The notes beneath the pieces were generated by a model. It was given only the letters and a program-made list of their open reading frames with translations. It was not told where the DNA came from and searched no databases. A stretch of DNA of 64,000 nucleotides, from the NCBI GenBank assembly GCA_965215315.1, contig CBDCDB010000008.1, positions 620,001 through 684,000 of the forward strand, read 5' to 3'. Below, one piece after another: positions 36,022-44,849 of this stretch (its first letter is position 1; each line of letters opens with the position of its first letter). The translations under genes and the position numbers were made by a program. Origin of the DNA: Truepera sp965215315 (GTDB lineage Bacteria; Deinococcota; Deinococci; Deinococcales; Trueperaceae).

Positions 36022-37429
36022 TATTACAGTCGCAGTTAAGCAGAGGTAAGTTGAGCCATGACTTTTTCCAACGGCACCCCTCCCAATCTCAGGACCTGGA
36101 CAGCTGAACTCGATAATCTCCATAGTCGCATCTCAGGGCACTTCGGACGTTCCGAGCAGCGGCGGCGTGTTAGAGCGTATCTGCAAGCCTTACTGAGCCC
36201 AGTCGAGCGCAAGAATAGCTGGCAGCTGGCTGAGTGTTCAGGTGAAACGACGCCCGATGGCATGCAGCGGCTGCTCTCGACCGCCTTGTGGGACGCCGGC
36301 GCTGTCAGAGACGAACTGTGCAGCTATGTTTTAGGTAGTTTAGGCGATGAGCAAGCGGTATTGGTGGTCGATGAAACCGGCTTTTTGAAACAAGGCAACA
36401 AGTCCGCAGGAGTCAAACGTCAGTACAGCGGCACCGCCGGACGCGTTGAAAACTGTCAGGTAGGCGGGTTCTTGGCCTACGCAACACCCCACGGAACGGC
36501 TTTCATCGACCGGGAACTATTCTTACCCAAGGACTGGGTCGGTGATCTGCCGCGCCGCCGTGAAGCGCACATCCCTGATGAAGTAGCCCTGGCGACCAAA
36601 CCTGAGTTAGCTAAGACGATGCTGCAACGTGCTTTCGAGGGGGGTGTAAAAGCCGCTTGGGTCACCGGAGATGCGGCCTATTCTGGTTACGGTGTGCGTT
36701 CATGGCTCGAAGAGAAGAAACAGCCGCATGTATTTGCGGTTGCTTCGAACTTCCATGTCTGGACATGGAGTCACCAAGGGCCACAACAGCAGCAGGTCAA
36801 AGACATTATAGGCAAGTTTGATGAAGCCAATTGGCAACGGCTGAGCGCAGGTTTAGGCAGTAAAGGAGAACGGCTGTTCGAATGGGCGTGGATCAGTATC
36901 TCGGCGTTGACAGCAGAGGGCTCGGCAGTGGGTTTAGGCCCCGTGGTCGGAAAAGGGTTCGAGCGCTGGATACTAGCGAGGCGGAGTTTGGACGACCCGA
37001 CTGACCTTGCCTATTTCACGGTGTTCGCACCTCAAACAACGTCTCTAGAAAGCGTGGTGCAAGTAGCAGGGGCTCGCTGGGCCATTGAAGTCGGTTTCAA
37101 AACTGCTAAGGGCGAAGTGGGTCTCGACCAGTACGAAGTGCGTTCATGGACGGGTTGGTATCGGCATATCACCCTTGCTCTACTAGCCCATGCATTTCTG
37201 GTAACGATACAGGCGAGTGAGAAAAAAGGGGCTCAGTAGCCACTGCCCAGCTCATCGCCCTAACGGTTCCTGAAGTTCGTCGGTTATTCGGTCTGGCACT
37301 ACAGCGGATAGTTCGGCGAGCGTTCGTATTAGCTTGGTCGGTGTGGCGACGACGCCATCAGTTTAGGGCACGGCAATGTCATTACCGTCGGCGAGAACAG
37401 CGCTATGCTAGATAACTGCGGCTGTAATA
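36022..37429 (+). mobile_element. IS701-family element
   Basis: 1408-bp element flanked by CTAG (36018-36021 and 37430-37433), the YTAR-type 4-bp duplication of IS701. Terminal inverted repeats are TATTACAGTCGCAGTTA and TATTACAGCCGCAGTTA (one mismatch in 17). It sits inside a zone of older IS remnants. Confidence 0.93.
36058..37415 (+). CDS. IS701-family transposase with -1 frameshift near its end
   Basis: DDE transposase. The main frame (36058-37239, 393 aa) has VLVVDETGFLKQG (first Asp), VTGDAAYSG (second Asp) and ARWAIEVGFKTAKGEVGLDQYEVRSW in pieces (Glu region). It stops just after an A6G run (37222-37228). Reading on in the -1 frame gives another 60 or so codons that match the usual IS701 tail (LTVPEVRRLFGLAL; WSVWRRRHQFRARQCHYRR), ending at 37415. 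A programmed -1 shift on A AAA AAG, or a late indel, explains this. ATG start six nt after the GAGG-like sequence. Confidence 0.85.
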
Positions 37430-37433
37430 CTAG

Positions 37434-37826
37434 AGTCAATCTCAAGATAGCCGTTCATAATCTCGTTCATTCTAAAGTCCTCTTTGGGTAGCAAACGGGG
37501 TGATTTGCTCTGGGTACTTAGTAGCTATAACGGTAGGCTACGCCCTGCTGAGGGCGCTTCGCTGTCGCTTTTCGGAGTATCTCTCGTTTTTCTTTGAGCA
37601 TCCGGTTTTCACGGCGCAAGCGGCTCAACTCTTCCCACTTGTGCGGTAAAGCTTTACAGCCTCGGCTTTGAACTCCGGTGGACAGGGCAGATGATTTCTG
37701 GGCATCTGGATACCGGCTCTCAAGCGTGCCGGTATCCACTAAATCGGGGTGACTCCACGTCTGAGATGAGTTTCATCTTGCTGTCTCAACAGCTGTACAG
37801 CTGATCGTTCGTTTCTGAGACAGCTT
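37434..37826 (-). other. IS3 remnants and hairpin
   Basis: Between the IS701 element and gcvT. A degraded IS3 OrfA (37530-37705), a perfect 10-bp hairpin GGATACCGGC/GCCGGTATCC (37708-37737) and a TGTCTCA-type end-like repeat near 37780-37820 remain. The part next to the IS701 element (37440-37500) starts a frame MNEIMNGYLEID on the minus strand that is cut by IS701; I cannot identify it. Confidence 0.5.
37530..37705 (-). pseudogene. IS3-family OrfA remnant
   Basis: The minus strand reads MPRNHLPCPPEFKAEAVKL and YRTSGKS from 37705, then after a shift EELSRLRRENRMLKEKREIL and RKATA. These are the two ends of an IS3 OrfA (HTH start and leucine zipper end); the middle is deleted. No OrfB is present. 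Confidence 0.75.
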
Positions 37827-38918
37827 CTAGTAAAAGGGCGGTTTGACGACCACCGCCGGAAGCGGCTGCCCCCGAATCTCGACGGCAATTTCTGTACCGG
37901 GTTCGCTGTAGGCTTTGCGCACCCACGCCAGCGCAATTCCTTCGCGGGTCAGGGGTGAAATCGCGCCGGAGGTGATTTCACCGATCTTTTCACCGGCTTC
38001 GTCTTCGTGTTCGCCGGGTGCGAGGACGCGGTAGCCCTGCCGCGCGACGCCACGCTGCTTGAGTTTAAGCCCGACGAGTTGCCGGGTACAGCTGCGTGAC
38101 CAGATGGCTTCACGTCCGTAAAAATCTTTGTCTTTAACAGCCCACGCCATAGTGCTACAACGCGGATTTGTTGACTCGGAAAATTCGTGACCGAACAGGG
38201 GAAAACCGGCCTCGAGCCTCAGCGTGTCGCGTGCGCCCAAACCACAAGGCGTGGCACCGGCGTCGGTCAGTGTCCGCCACACCGCCGGAGTGTTGTCGGC
38301 GCGAGTGAAGATTTCAAAGCCGTCCTCACCGGTATAACCGGTGCGCGCAAACGTCACCTCACCGCCAGCGAGCGTCCCGGCGAGTATGCGGTTTTTTTTC
38401 AGCCCGCCCACGTCGGTGTCGGTCAAACGGGCTAGCAGCAGCGCCGCACCGGGGCCTTGCAGCGCAAGCAGTCCAAAGCTATCTGATACGTCCCGGACGT
38501 CGGCGTCGTAGTCGCGGGCGAGCTTTCCTAGGTGCGCCACCACCACGTCACGGTTCGAGGCGTTGCAGACGACGAGGTAGGCTTCATCAGCGGTGCAGTA
38601 GACGTAAAGGTCATCAATTAAACCGCCCTTATCGTTCGGCAACATCGAATACTGGCCCCGTCCCGGCTTGAGTTTGGCGGAATCGTTCAGCGCCGCAAAC
38701 CGTAAAAATGTCAGCGCTCCCGGCCCTGTCACCTGAACTTCACCCATATGGCTCACATCAAAAAGCCCTGCGCCTTCGCGGACGGCGAGATGTTCTTGGT
38801 TGATCCCCGAAGGGTACTGAATCGGCATCTCCCAGCCCGCAAAATCCACCATGCGGGCTCCGGCTTCTACATGTAGGTCATACAGCGGTGTTCGCTTCAC
38901 CTTATAAGGGTACACCAC
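37827..38918 (-). CDS. gcvT: Glycine cleavage T protein (aminomethyltransferase)
   Basis: Tetrahydrofolate-dependent T protein of the glycine cleavage system, 363 aa. Family marks are TPLYDLHVEAGARMVDFAGW near the start, SGIN then REGAGLFDVSHMGEV, and YTGEDGFEIF. The C-terminal beta-barrel is complete. The first codon is uncertain: GTG GTG at 38918 or the GTG about seven codons in (KVKRTPLYD); the family usually starts near the latter. gcvH and gcvP are not in the window. Its 3' end lies beside the IS3 remnants. Confidence 0.93.
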   Translation of the reverse strand: MVYPYKVKRTPLYDLHVEAGARMVDFAGWEMPIQYPSGINQEHLAVREGAGLFDVSHMGEVQVTGPGALTFLRFAALNDSAKLKPGRGQYSMLPNDKGGLIDDLYVYCTADEAYLVVCNASNRDVVVAHLGKLARDYDADVRDVSDSFGLLALQGPGAALLLARLTDTDVGGLKKNRILAGTLAGGEVTFARTGYTGEDGFEIFTRADNTPAVWRTLTDAGATPCGLGARDTLRLEAGFPLFGHEFSESTNPRCSTMAWAVKDKDFYGREAIWSRSCTRQLVGLKLKQRGVARQGYRVLAPGEHEDEAGEKIGEITSGAISPLTREGIALAWVRKAYSEPGTEIAVEIRGQPLPAVVVKPPFY

Positions 38919-39245
38919 ACCACTCGGTAAAGCTCCGGTACAACGATTTACTGCAGGGTTAACGCGAAGTTTATTTTCTCGGAGGTTATTCGGAGGCTAT
39001 GAAGTTAGGTGATAAAACGGACGCTCGAAAAGAGTGGCATTTCCAAATAACGTTGTACCGTTTTCTCGCCGCTATCGCCTTTCAGGGGCGCGTGCCAAAT
39101 AGCATTCTCCAATGTGAGAACGTTGTAAATCAGCTGCCAGCTGCTAGCGCACCGAAGGCAGGAGGCAGAACAGGCGGGGCGCTGTGTTCTCCCCCTCCTT
39201 GCACCACCTGAACTCGTCTACGCGTTCGGTCAGCTATCTTGCCGA
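38919..39245. other. Spacer between gcvT and mglA-like gene
   Basis: 327 nt. An open frame at 38999-39211 (70 aa) lacks a ribosome site and similarity. I see no riboswitch or strong terminator. Confidence 0.5.
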
Positions 39246-39836
39246 CTACTTTGTTTGTGCGAGCTTCGCCAAAACCTGTTTTGAAACGGCGCGTAAAGGT
39301 TCCAAGACACCTTCAAAGTCTCGAGCCGAACCCTCAAAGGTCTCGAGTACCCCCTTCGGATCGACGACGCTGCGGAGCATATCGGCGGGTAGTGCGTCGG
39401 GCAGGTCGCGTTTGTTGAGCTGGAGCACGAGCGGCACCTCACCGACCGAGAGGTTGTATTCATCCAGGTTTTCGCGGAGGTTTCGCATCGCTTCAGCGTT
39501 CGCGCGGAGCCGGTTGGGGGCGGAGTCGGCGACGAACACCACACCGTCCACGCCGCGTAAGATAAGTTTTCGGGCAGCGTTGTAAAAAACTTGCCCCGGT
39601 ACGGTGTAGAGGTGAAAGCGGGTCTTAAACCCGTTGACGCTGCCTAGCTCGAGCGGCATAAAGTCGAAAAACAGCGTTCGCTCCTCTTCGGTGGCGAGGC
39701 TGACCAACTCGCCACGGCGCTCGGGCGCGATATGTTGGTGGATGAGTTTTAGGTTGGTCGTCTTGCCCGACATACCGGGGCCGTAGTAGACAAGCTTAAA
39801 GCTGATTTCGCGGGCAGCAAAGTTGACGGTACTCAT
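39246..39836 (-). CDS. MglA-like Ras-family GTPase
   Basis: Small GTPase of the MglA type, 196 aa from the ATG at 39836 (three codons inside the open frame). P-loop GPGMSGKTTN near residues 19-28, switch region LATEEERTLFFDFMPLEL (MglA has a Thr-Asp-Phe type Walker B variant), LYTVPGQVFYNAARK, and NKRDLP for guanine. MglA sets cell polarity and gliding in Myxococcus; in Deinococcota it is conserved but its role is less clear. The usual activator MglB is not next to it. Confidence 0.9.
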   Translation of the reverse strand: MSTVNFAAREISFKLVYYGPGMSGKTTNLKLIHQHIAPERRGELVSLATEEERTLFFDFMPLELGSVNGFKTRFHLYTVPGQVFYNAARKLILRGVDGVVFVADSAPNRLRANAEAMRNLRENLDEYNLSVGEVPLVLQLNKRDLPDALPADMLRSVVDPKGVLETFEGSARDFEGVLEPLRAVSKQVLAKLAQTK

Positions 39837-40059
39837 AAGAGGCACCGGCGACCGGCGGCCTGCTGTAAACTCGGCAGTCTGAATTGAATGTGCAGCTCGG
39901 CGGCAGCCCAGCGGTAGGGAAGGGACTTCATCCTCCGACTATACGCACTGTTGCGACGCGCGAACGTGTAAATCACCATTTGTCATTGTACAACTCCGGC
40001 TTTACGCACGTGTTCACAAAATGGCGCTCAACATAAGCTAAACGGATCAAAAGAACGGT

Positions 40060-40995
40060 TCAGGTAGGTTCCAAGATAGCCTCAACGTCCGCACGCTGCG
40101 GGTACGAACTCTGCGCTCCGGATTTCCGCACCGTAAACGCCGCAAGACGGCAGGCTTTGGCGACTGCTTCAGCAAACGGCAATTCGGGCCGACACGCCAG
40201 AAAATACGCCAGTGAACCGACGAACGCGTCCCCCGCGCCGGTCGTATCGGTAACTTCTACCGGGTCAACCGCGATATGCCTCGGCTCCTCCCCACGTCGA
40301 GCGAGGAGTGCGCCGCGTCCGCCGAGCGTGATGACTACAGTTTCGGGGCCACGCTCTAAGAGAGCAGTAGCAGCCTCTTTCGCCTCGTCCAGCGTCTTGA
40401 CGCGCTGTCCCGAAAGCATTCCAGCCTCAACCTCGTTGGGGATAAGCACGTCGGTCAAAGCGAGCAGTTCAGCGGGAAGTTCGGTTGCCGGAGCCGGGTT
40501 CAGCAGGGTTTTGGTGCCTCCCTGTTTTGCCAGCCGAAACGCCGTCAGGGTTGCGTCTAAGGGGGTCTCGAGCTGAGCGACCAGCACCGCCGCGCCCTGC
40601 ACCACTGCCGCCGCGCCCGCTACGTCCTCAGGCGAGAGCGTACTGTTGGCCCCTGCTGCGAGCGAAATCACGTTTTCACCGGATTCGGCGACCGTAATCA
40701 GCGCCACCCCCGACGCGCCCGGAACCCGGCCCACAAACGCGGTGTCGATGCCCTCGAGTTCGTAATTTTGCACCGTCTTGTCCCCGTAACTGTCGTGCCC
40801 GAGGTTAACGACCACGCTGACCCTTGCGCCCAAACGCGCCGCCATCACCGCTTGATTTGAGCCTTTACCGCCAAAGCCCTCAGAAAAGTCTGTACCAAAA
40901 ATCGTCTCCCCCGGCTCCGGCAGCCGCGGCACCCGCACCACGAGGTCGGTCATCACGCTGCCGACCATACAAATATCGGTTTTGGCCTTGTTCAT
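40060..40995 (-). CDS. rbsK: Ribokinase
   Basis: PfkB-family sugar kinase, 311 aa. Motifs: GGKGSNQAVMAARLGA near residues 42-57 (PfkB signature 1) and DTTGAGDAFVGSLAYFLA near 250-267 (signature 2 with catalytic Asp). The sequence between follows RbsK rather than fructokinase. It phosphorylates ribose (or a related sugar) to the 5-phosphate. No rbs transporter nearby. ATG with a TAAGCT box seven nt upstream. Confidence 0.88.
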   Translation of the reverse strand: MNKAKTDICMVGSVMTDLVVRVPRLPEPGETIFGTDFSEGFGGKGSNQAVMAARLGARVSVVVNLGHDSYGDKTVQNYELEGIDTAFVGRVPGASGVALITVAESGENVISLAAGANSTLSPEDVAGAAAVVQGAAVLVAQLETPLDATLTAFRLAKQGGTKTLLNPAPATELPAELLALTDVLIPNEVEAGMLSGQRVKTLDEAKEAATALLERGPETVVITLGGRGALLARRGEEPRHIAVDPVEVTDTTGAGDAFVGSLAYFLACRPELPFAEAVAKACRLAAFTVRKSGAQSSYPQRADVEAILEPT

Positions 40996-41002
40996 AGCGC
41001 CC

Positions 41003-41008
41003 AGCTTA
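41003..41008 (-). promoter_or_regulatory. -10 box of ribokinase gene
   Basis: TAAGCT on the minus strand, seven nt before the ATG at 40995. Confidence 0.4.
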
Positions 41009-41202
41009 CGCCAGCTGGAGACGCTCTGAAAGGGGTCAACACAGCTGCGCTATAGCAGGTATCATCTGGTCTGAGCCAGTCTATGAGGATAAAGCACAGT
41101 CTAGCACGCACCCCTAAGAGATGATAGCTGCGAGAAGCCAGCTCAGCAACTGCGAAAACCGCTATACCTGTCAGATAATCGTCCCTTTTACCCAAGGTTC
41201 GG

Positions 41203-41208
41203 TAGACT
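41203..41208 (+). promoter_or_regulatory. -10 box before methyltransferase-leuB operon
   Basis: TAGACT, six nt before the GTG at 41215. Confidence 0.45.
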
Positions 41209-41214
41209 GGACGT

Positions 41215-42015
41215 GTGAAAGACCCTACACCCACCGCTTCGGACGCCCAAACCTGGAGTACCAGAGGCGACGCCTACGCCGCCAGCACGGTGCATCAGAG
41301 CGGCCCCTCACTCGCCAAGCTTTTGGCTTTGGCACGGCCCAACAATGCGGACTATTGCCTCGACCTCGGCACCGGAGCCGGTCACACGGCGGCGGCGCTA
41401 GCGGAGCACGCCGCGCAGGTTGTCGGCCTCGACGTGTCCGGCGGGATGCTGCGAGCAGCAAGAAAGCTTTACCCAAAACCCAACTTGGAGTTTATTCAAG
41501 CCCCTGCCGAAAATACAGGTTTGGAGACGGCAAGTTTCGACCTCATCACTGCGCGGCACACGCTGCACCATCACCTTGACCTGGCCGCTACGCTCACAGA
41601 AGCGGCGCGGCTCCTCAAAGCGGGCGGACGCCTGGTCATTGCCGACGAGATGACACCGGACACAGCGTCTGATAAAGCAGTAGCTAGGTGGTGGGACGCG
41701 CTCGAGCGTACCCGCGACGCGACGCACGTGCGGGCCTATACGCTGGGCGAATGGCAAGGTTTTGTTGCCGAGGCGGGGCTCTCGTGGATTGTCGGGGACG
41801 GCGAGACACGCTACCCTATTGAGATACAGAGTTGGCTGGGAAACGTCAACCCGGACGAACTTACGACCGAAGCGGTTTACGAGCTACTAAATAGTGCCGA
41901 CGCGCACGCACGTGAAGTTTTCAAAATTGAATATGAGGGCTCGAGGGCGGTGCGTTTTCAGCTGCCGGTGGCGCTGATGTTAGCCGTCAAACCTGTACTG
42001 ATGGAGGAAAAGTGA
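41215..42015 (+). CDS. Class I SAM-dependent methyltransferase
   Basis: 266-aa methyltransferase of the UbiE/ArsM-like type. SAM-binding motif I is LDLGTGAGHTAAALAEH near residues 48-64, followed by VVGLDVSGGML and the post-motif DLITARHTLHH. The acceptor is not evident; resemblance to UbiE suggests a small molecule. GTG start, leaderless-type box. Its stop overlaps the GTG start of leuB (AAGTGA), so the two are co-translated. Confidence 0.8.
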   Translation: MKDPTPTASDAQTWSTRGDAYAASTVHQSGPSLAKLLALARPNNADYCLDLGTGAGHTAAALAEHAAQVVGLDVSGGMLRAARKLYPKPNLEFIQAPAENTGLETASFDLITARHTLHHHLDLAATLTEAARLLKAGGRLVIADEMTPDTASDKAVARWWDALERTRDATHVRAYTLGEWQGFVAEAGLSWIVGDGETRYPIEIQSWLGNVNPDELTTEAVYELLNSADAHAREVFKIEYEGSRAVRFQLPVALMLAVKPVLMEEK

Positions 42016-43088
42016 CGCATTATAAAATTGCTGTTTTGCCCGGAGACTTTATCGGCCCGGAAGTTATAGACGCGACCATTCGGCTCTTAGACGCCGTAAC
42101 GCCGCGTTTTGGTCTTCAACTCGCCTATACCCGTCTCCCCTTCGGCGGCGGCGCACTAGACGCGTTCGGTACACCCTTACCTGGCGAAACCAAACGGGTC
42201 TGCGCCGAGAGTGACGCGGTGCTGATGGGGTCTGCGGGGGGTCCGGTCGGCGACCATCCCTGGAACCGCGTACCAAGGGAGCAGCGCGTCGAGTCGGGTA
42301 TTTTAGGAATTCGTAAACATCTGGGCCTTTACAGTAACCTTAGGCCGGTCAGGGTGTTTGAGGGGCTCGAGCATCTCTCCCCACTCAAAAGTACCGTCGC
42401 TTCAGGTACCGATATGCTCATCGTCCGCGAGCTGACCGGCGGCATCTACTTCGGCAAACCTTCGCACAACACCCCCGACGAGGGCGTTTCGACAGACATC
42501 TATACCCGCCCCGAAGTCGAACGCATCGCCCGCGTCGCCTTTGACGCCGCCCGTGTACGCGGAGGCCGCGTTACGAGCGTAGATAAAGCCAACGTGCTGG
42601 ACGTGTCACAGTTCTGGCGCGATGTCGTCATGAGCATCCACGAGACCGAATACAGTGACGTGACGCTCGAGCACCTCTACGTGGACAACGCCGCCATGCA
42701 GATTGCCAGCAACCCGCGCCAGTTCGATGTGATCGTCACCTCGAACCTCTTTGGTGACATCTTGTCCGACCTCGCCGCTGTGATTCCGGGGTCGTTGGGC
42801 GTCTTGCCTTCTGCCAGTCTAGGCGACGGCCCCGGTTTGTTTGAACCCGTTCACGGGTCTGCACCGGATATTGCCGGGAAAGATTTAGCGAACCCGGTCG
42901 GGACGATGCTTTCGGCGGCGATGATGCTCGAGTACGGGCTTAATCAACCGGAGGCTGCGGAAGCCGTTGAAAGAGCGGTGCAGCGGGCGCTGGCGGAGGA
43001 GCCGACGAAGGATTTGGGAGGGAGCCGAGGGACTGAGGCGTTTACGGCGGCAGTCATTAAAGCGTTGCCTGTCATGACTAATTCATAG
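42012..43088 (+). CDS. leuB: 3-isopropylmalate dehydrogenase
   Basis: NAD-dependent oxidative decarboxylase of leucine biosynthesis, 358 aa. Family marks: LPGDFIGPEVI at the N terminus, GSAGGP, RELTGGIYFGKP near 137-148, SVDKANVLDVSQFWR with catalytic Lys, and the NLFGDILSDLAAVIPGSLG signature, then EPVHGSAPDIAGK. leuC, leuD and leuA are not in the window. The start GTG overlaps the methyltransferase stop by four nt. Confidence 0.93.
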   Translation: MTHYKIAVLPGDFIGPEVIDATIRLLDAVTPRFGLQLAYTRLPFGGGALDAFGTPLPGETKRVCAESDAVLMGSAGGPVGDHPWNRVPREQRVESGILGIRKHLGLYSNLRPVRVFEGLEHLSPLKSTVASGTDMLIVRELTGGIYFGKPSHNTPDEGVSTDIYTRPEVERIARVAFDAARVRGGRVTSVDKANVLDVSQFWRDVVMSIHETEYSDVTLEHLYVDNAAMQIASNPRQFDVIVTSNLFGDILSDLAAVIPGSLGVLPSASLGDGPGLFEPVHGSAPDIAGKDLANPVGTMLSAAMMLEYGLNQPEAAEAVERAVQRALAEEPTKDLGGSRGTEAFTAAVIKALPVMTNS

Positions 43089-43089
43089 C

Positions 43090-43596
43090 ATGTGGATGGT
43101 TCGGGCAGGGCGAGACAGTGTTCACGTTGAAGACTTTTTAGATAAAGGCATTGTTGCACTTAGCTGGTCTGAGCTAGGCCCGTTTGAAGCAGCGTGGAAA
43201 CAAAAAGAAGCTTTGGAGCGGTATCAACAGGTTTATCCTGGACACTCGAGCGGACAAGCACAAGCCGGTGTCAATCAGATTTTGCGTTTTATCAACGAGG
43301 TAAAAATTGGCGATCAGGTCGTCACCTACAGCCGAGACCAACGCGTCTACTATCTGGGTACGGTAAAGAGCGAAGTGCTTTGGGAACCTAACATACTTGA
43401 CGATATGCCAAGGGTTCGGCAGGTATCGTGGACCCAACAGGTTCTTCGAGATGCTCTAAAAACAGCCACGAAAAACACATTAGGGGCGATTTTAACCCTT
43501 TTCAAACTCAATCAACAGGTAAAAGATGACCTGCAAACTCACGCAGCCTCTTTGAACGCGGTTTTAGCAGCAATAGAAAGATGTACCCACCTATAG
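43090..43596 (+). CDS. Mrr-like restriction enzyme, N-terminal specificity part
   Basis: 168 aa: begins MWMVRAGRDSVHVEDFLDKG, the N-terminal domain (PUA/EVE-like fold in my judgement) found fused to Mrr nucleases in other bacteria, probably the modified-base reader. GVVALSW-type strand and RFINEVKIGDQVVTYSRD support this. It starts one nt after leuB ends. Its 3' end overlaps the next gene by 16 nt in the -1 frame. In many genomes the two parts form one protein. Confidence 0.65.
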   Translation: MWMVRAGRDSVHVEDFLDKGIVALSWSELGPFEAAWKQKEALERYQQVYPGHSSGQAQAGVNQILRFINEVKIGDQVVTYSRDQRVYYLGTVKSEVLWEPNILDDMPRVRQVSWTQQVLRDALKTATKNTLGAILTLFKLNQQVKDDLQTHAASLNAVLAAIERCTHL

Positions 43597-44102
43597 CTGC
43601 GAGAGTTCAGGAAGTTCAACTCGAGCAAGAAATTACTGAAGAGTTACTCGAGCGGGCCGAAACAGTTATCGAAGAGCAAATTACCCGGCTGGACTGGGAA
43701 GCTTTACAAGAACTTGTTGCCGGAATCTTGCGAGCTATGAACTACCGAACAACTGTTTCGCCGCGTGGTGCTGACAGAGGCGTTGACATCTTCGCTTCAC
43801 CCGACGGTTTGGGTTTAGAAGAACCGCGTATTTTTGTTGAGGTTAAGCACCGTGTCAATACCAGCATTGACGCTCAGCAAGTACGCTCGTTTTTGGGCGG
43901 GCGCAGTGTAGGAGACCGCTGCCTCTATGTCAGTACGGGAGGCTTTACCAAAGATGCTAGATACGAAGCGGAAAGGGCTAATATCGCTATTCGGCTGATT
44001 ACCTTAACCGACCTGCGCCGCCTTCTCGTTGACTATTACGACAGTCTCGATGAAAAAACGCGGAATCTGATACCGTTAAAACGGGTCTATATACCTGTCT
44101 AG
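43581..44102 (+). CDS. Mrr-like restriction enzyme, nuclease part
   Basis: 173 aa with an N-terminal helix pair and an Mrr-cat PD-(D/E)xK domain: LDWEALQELVAGILRAMNY, GADRGVDIFAS (Asp), IFVEVKHR (E-x-K) and the QVRSFLGG helix. Mrr-type enzymes cut methylated foreign DNA (type IV restriction). The ATG lies inside the end of the previous frame. It may be a true two-gene enzyme or a frameshifted fusion; catalytic residues are intact. Confidence 0.75.
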   Translation: MYPPIAARVQEVQLEQEITEELLERAETVIEEQITRLDWEALQELVAGILRAMNYRTTVSPRGADRGVDIFASPDGLGLEEPRIFVEVKHRVNTSIDAQQVRSFLGGRSVGDRCLYVSTGGFTKDARYEAERANIAIRLITLTDLRRLLVDYYDSLDEKTRNLIPLKRVYIPV

Positions 44103-44109
44103 ACTCAAG

Positions 44110-44348
44110 CCTCGGCACAAAATGGTTAAATACAAGATAATAAAGTCTAAATCCGCTGGCCCCGCCACGAAGATATTTTCACGGGCGACCGCCCCAATCA
44201 CCACCGGCCCGGAAAGACGCGACAAAGACGCGACGAACGCGTCAAGTTCCGCTTCGGTCGGTGCAGGCCATACCTGCTCAAAAAGCCCGATACGCTGCAA
44301 CTGGTTGACGTTCTCCTGGGTTAAGCGGGCGACCTCGGCGCGGAGGCT
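44110..44348 (-). pseudogene. Unidentified gene fragment (minus strand)
   Basis: About 75 codons on the minus strand (RLTQENVNQLQRIGLF; APTEAELDAFVASL; GPVVIGAVARENIFVAGPAD) with codon use like the genome, open at the 5' side until the DUF1810 fragment begins at a CTCGAG. Looks like the inside of a lost gene. Family not recognised. Confidence 0.4.
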
Positions 44349-44349
44349 C

Positions 44350-44760
44350 GAGCGTTTCGTGAAGGCTCAGGCACCTGTTTTTGACATTGTTTTCAGAGAG
44401 CTTCAAGCGGGACGAAAACGGAGCCACTGGATGTGGCTTATCTTTCCGCAGCTAAGGGGCTTGGGCCACTCCTCGACAGCTCAGTTTTACGGCGTCGGCT
44501 CGCTCGCTGAGGCGCAGGCTTACCTGGGGCACCCCCTACTCGGCCCACGTTTGTGGCGCTGCACCAAAACTGTTTTGGTGCAGCGCCGCGTCGTTACGTG
44601 AGTTGTTCGGCTCACCGGACGACCTGAAGTTTTGCTCTTCGATGACCCTTTTTAACCTGGCTGCACCCAGCGATATCTTTCAACGTGCGCTAGGGCGTTG
44701 GTGTGGTAGTCAGCAAGAAAATACACGGCGGCTTCTCGCAGCGGTTGATACCGACCGTTA
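44350..44760 (+). pseudogene. DUF1810 gene, truncated and frameshifted
   Basis: DUF1810 core: LERFVKAQAPVFDIVFRELQ, GRKRSHWMWLIFPQLRGLG, LGHPLLGPRLWRCT, then a shift near 44580 and SAASLRELFGSPDDLKFCSSM and TLFNLA in the next frame, ending at 44760. No start codon or upstream region belongs to it: the join at 44348-44353 meets the minus-strand fragment. The gene is dead. Confidence 0.75.
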
Positions 44761-44849
44761 GCGCCGATGTGCCCTGGTAAAACACCTTCGTTTAGTCCGA
44801 GAGTTTTAAGAAAGCCGAAACCCGTAGAGCTTGGATACTTAACAGGCGA

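Noticed and set aside
38999..39211. 70-aa open frame between gcvT and mglA-like gene
   Set aside because: No start signal or similarity; low-complexity C terminus.
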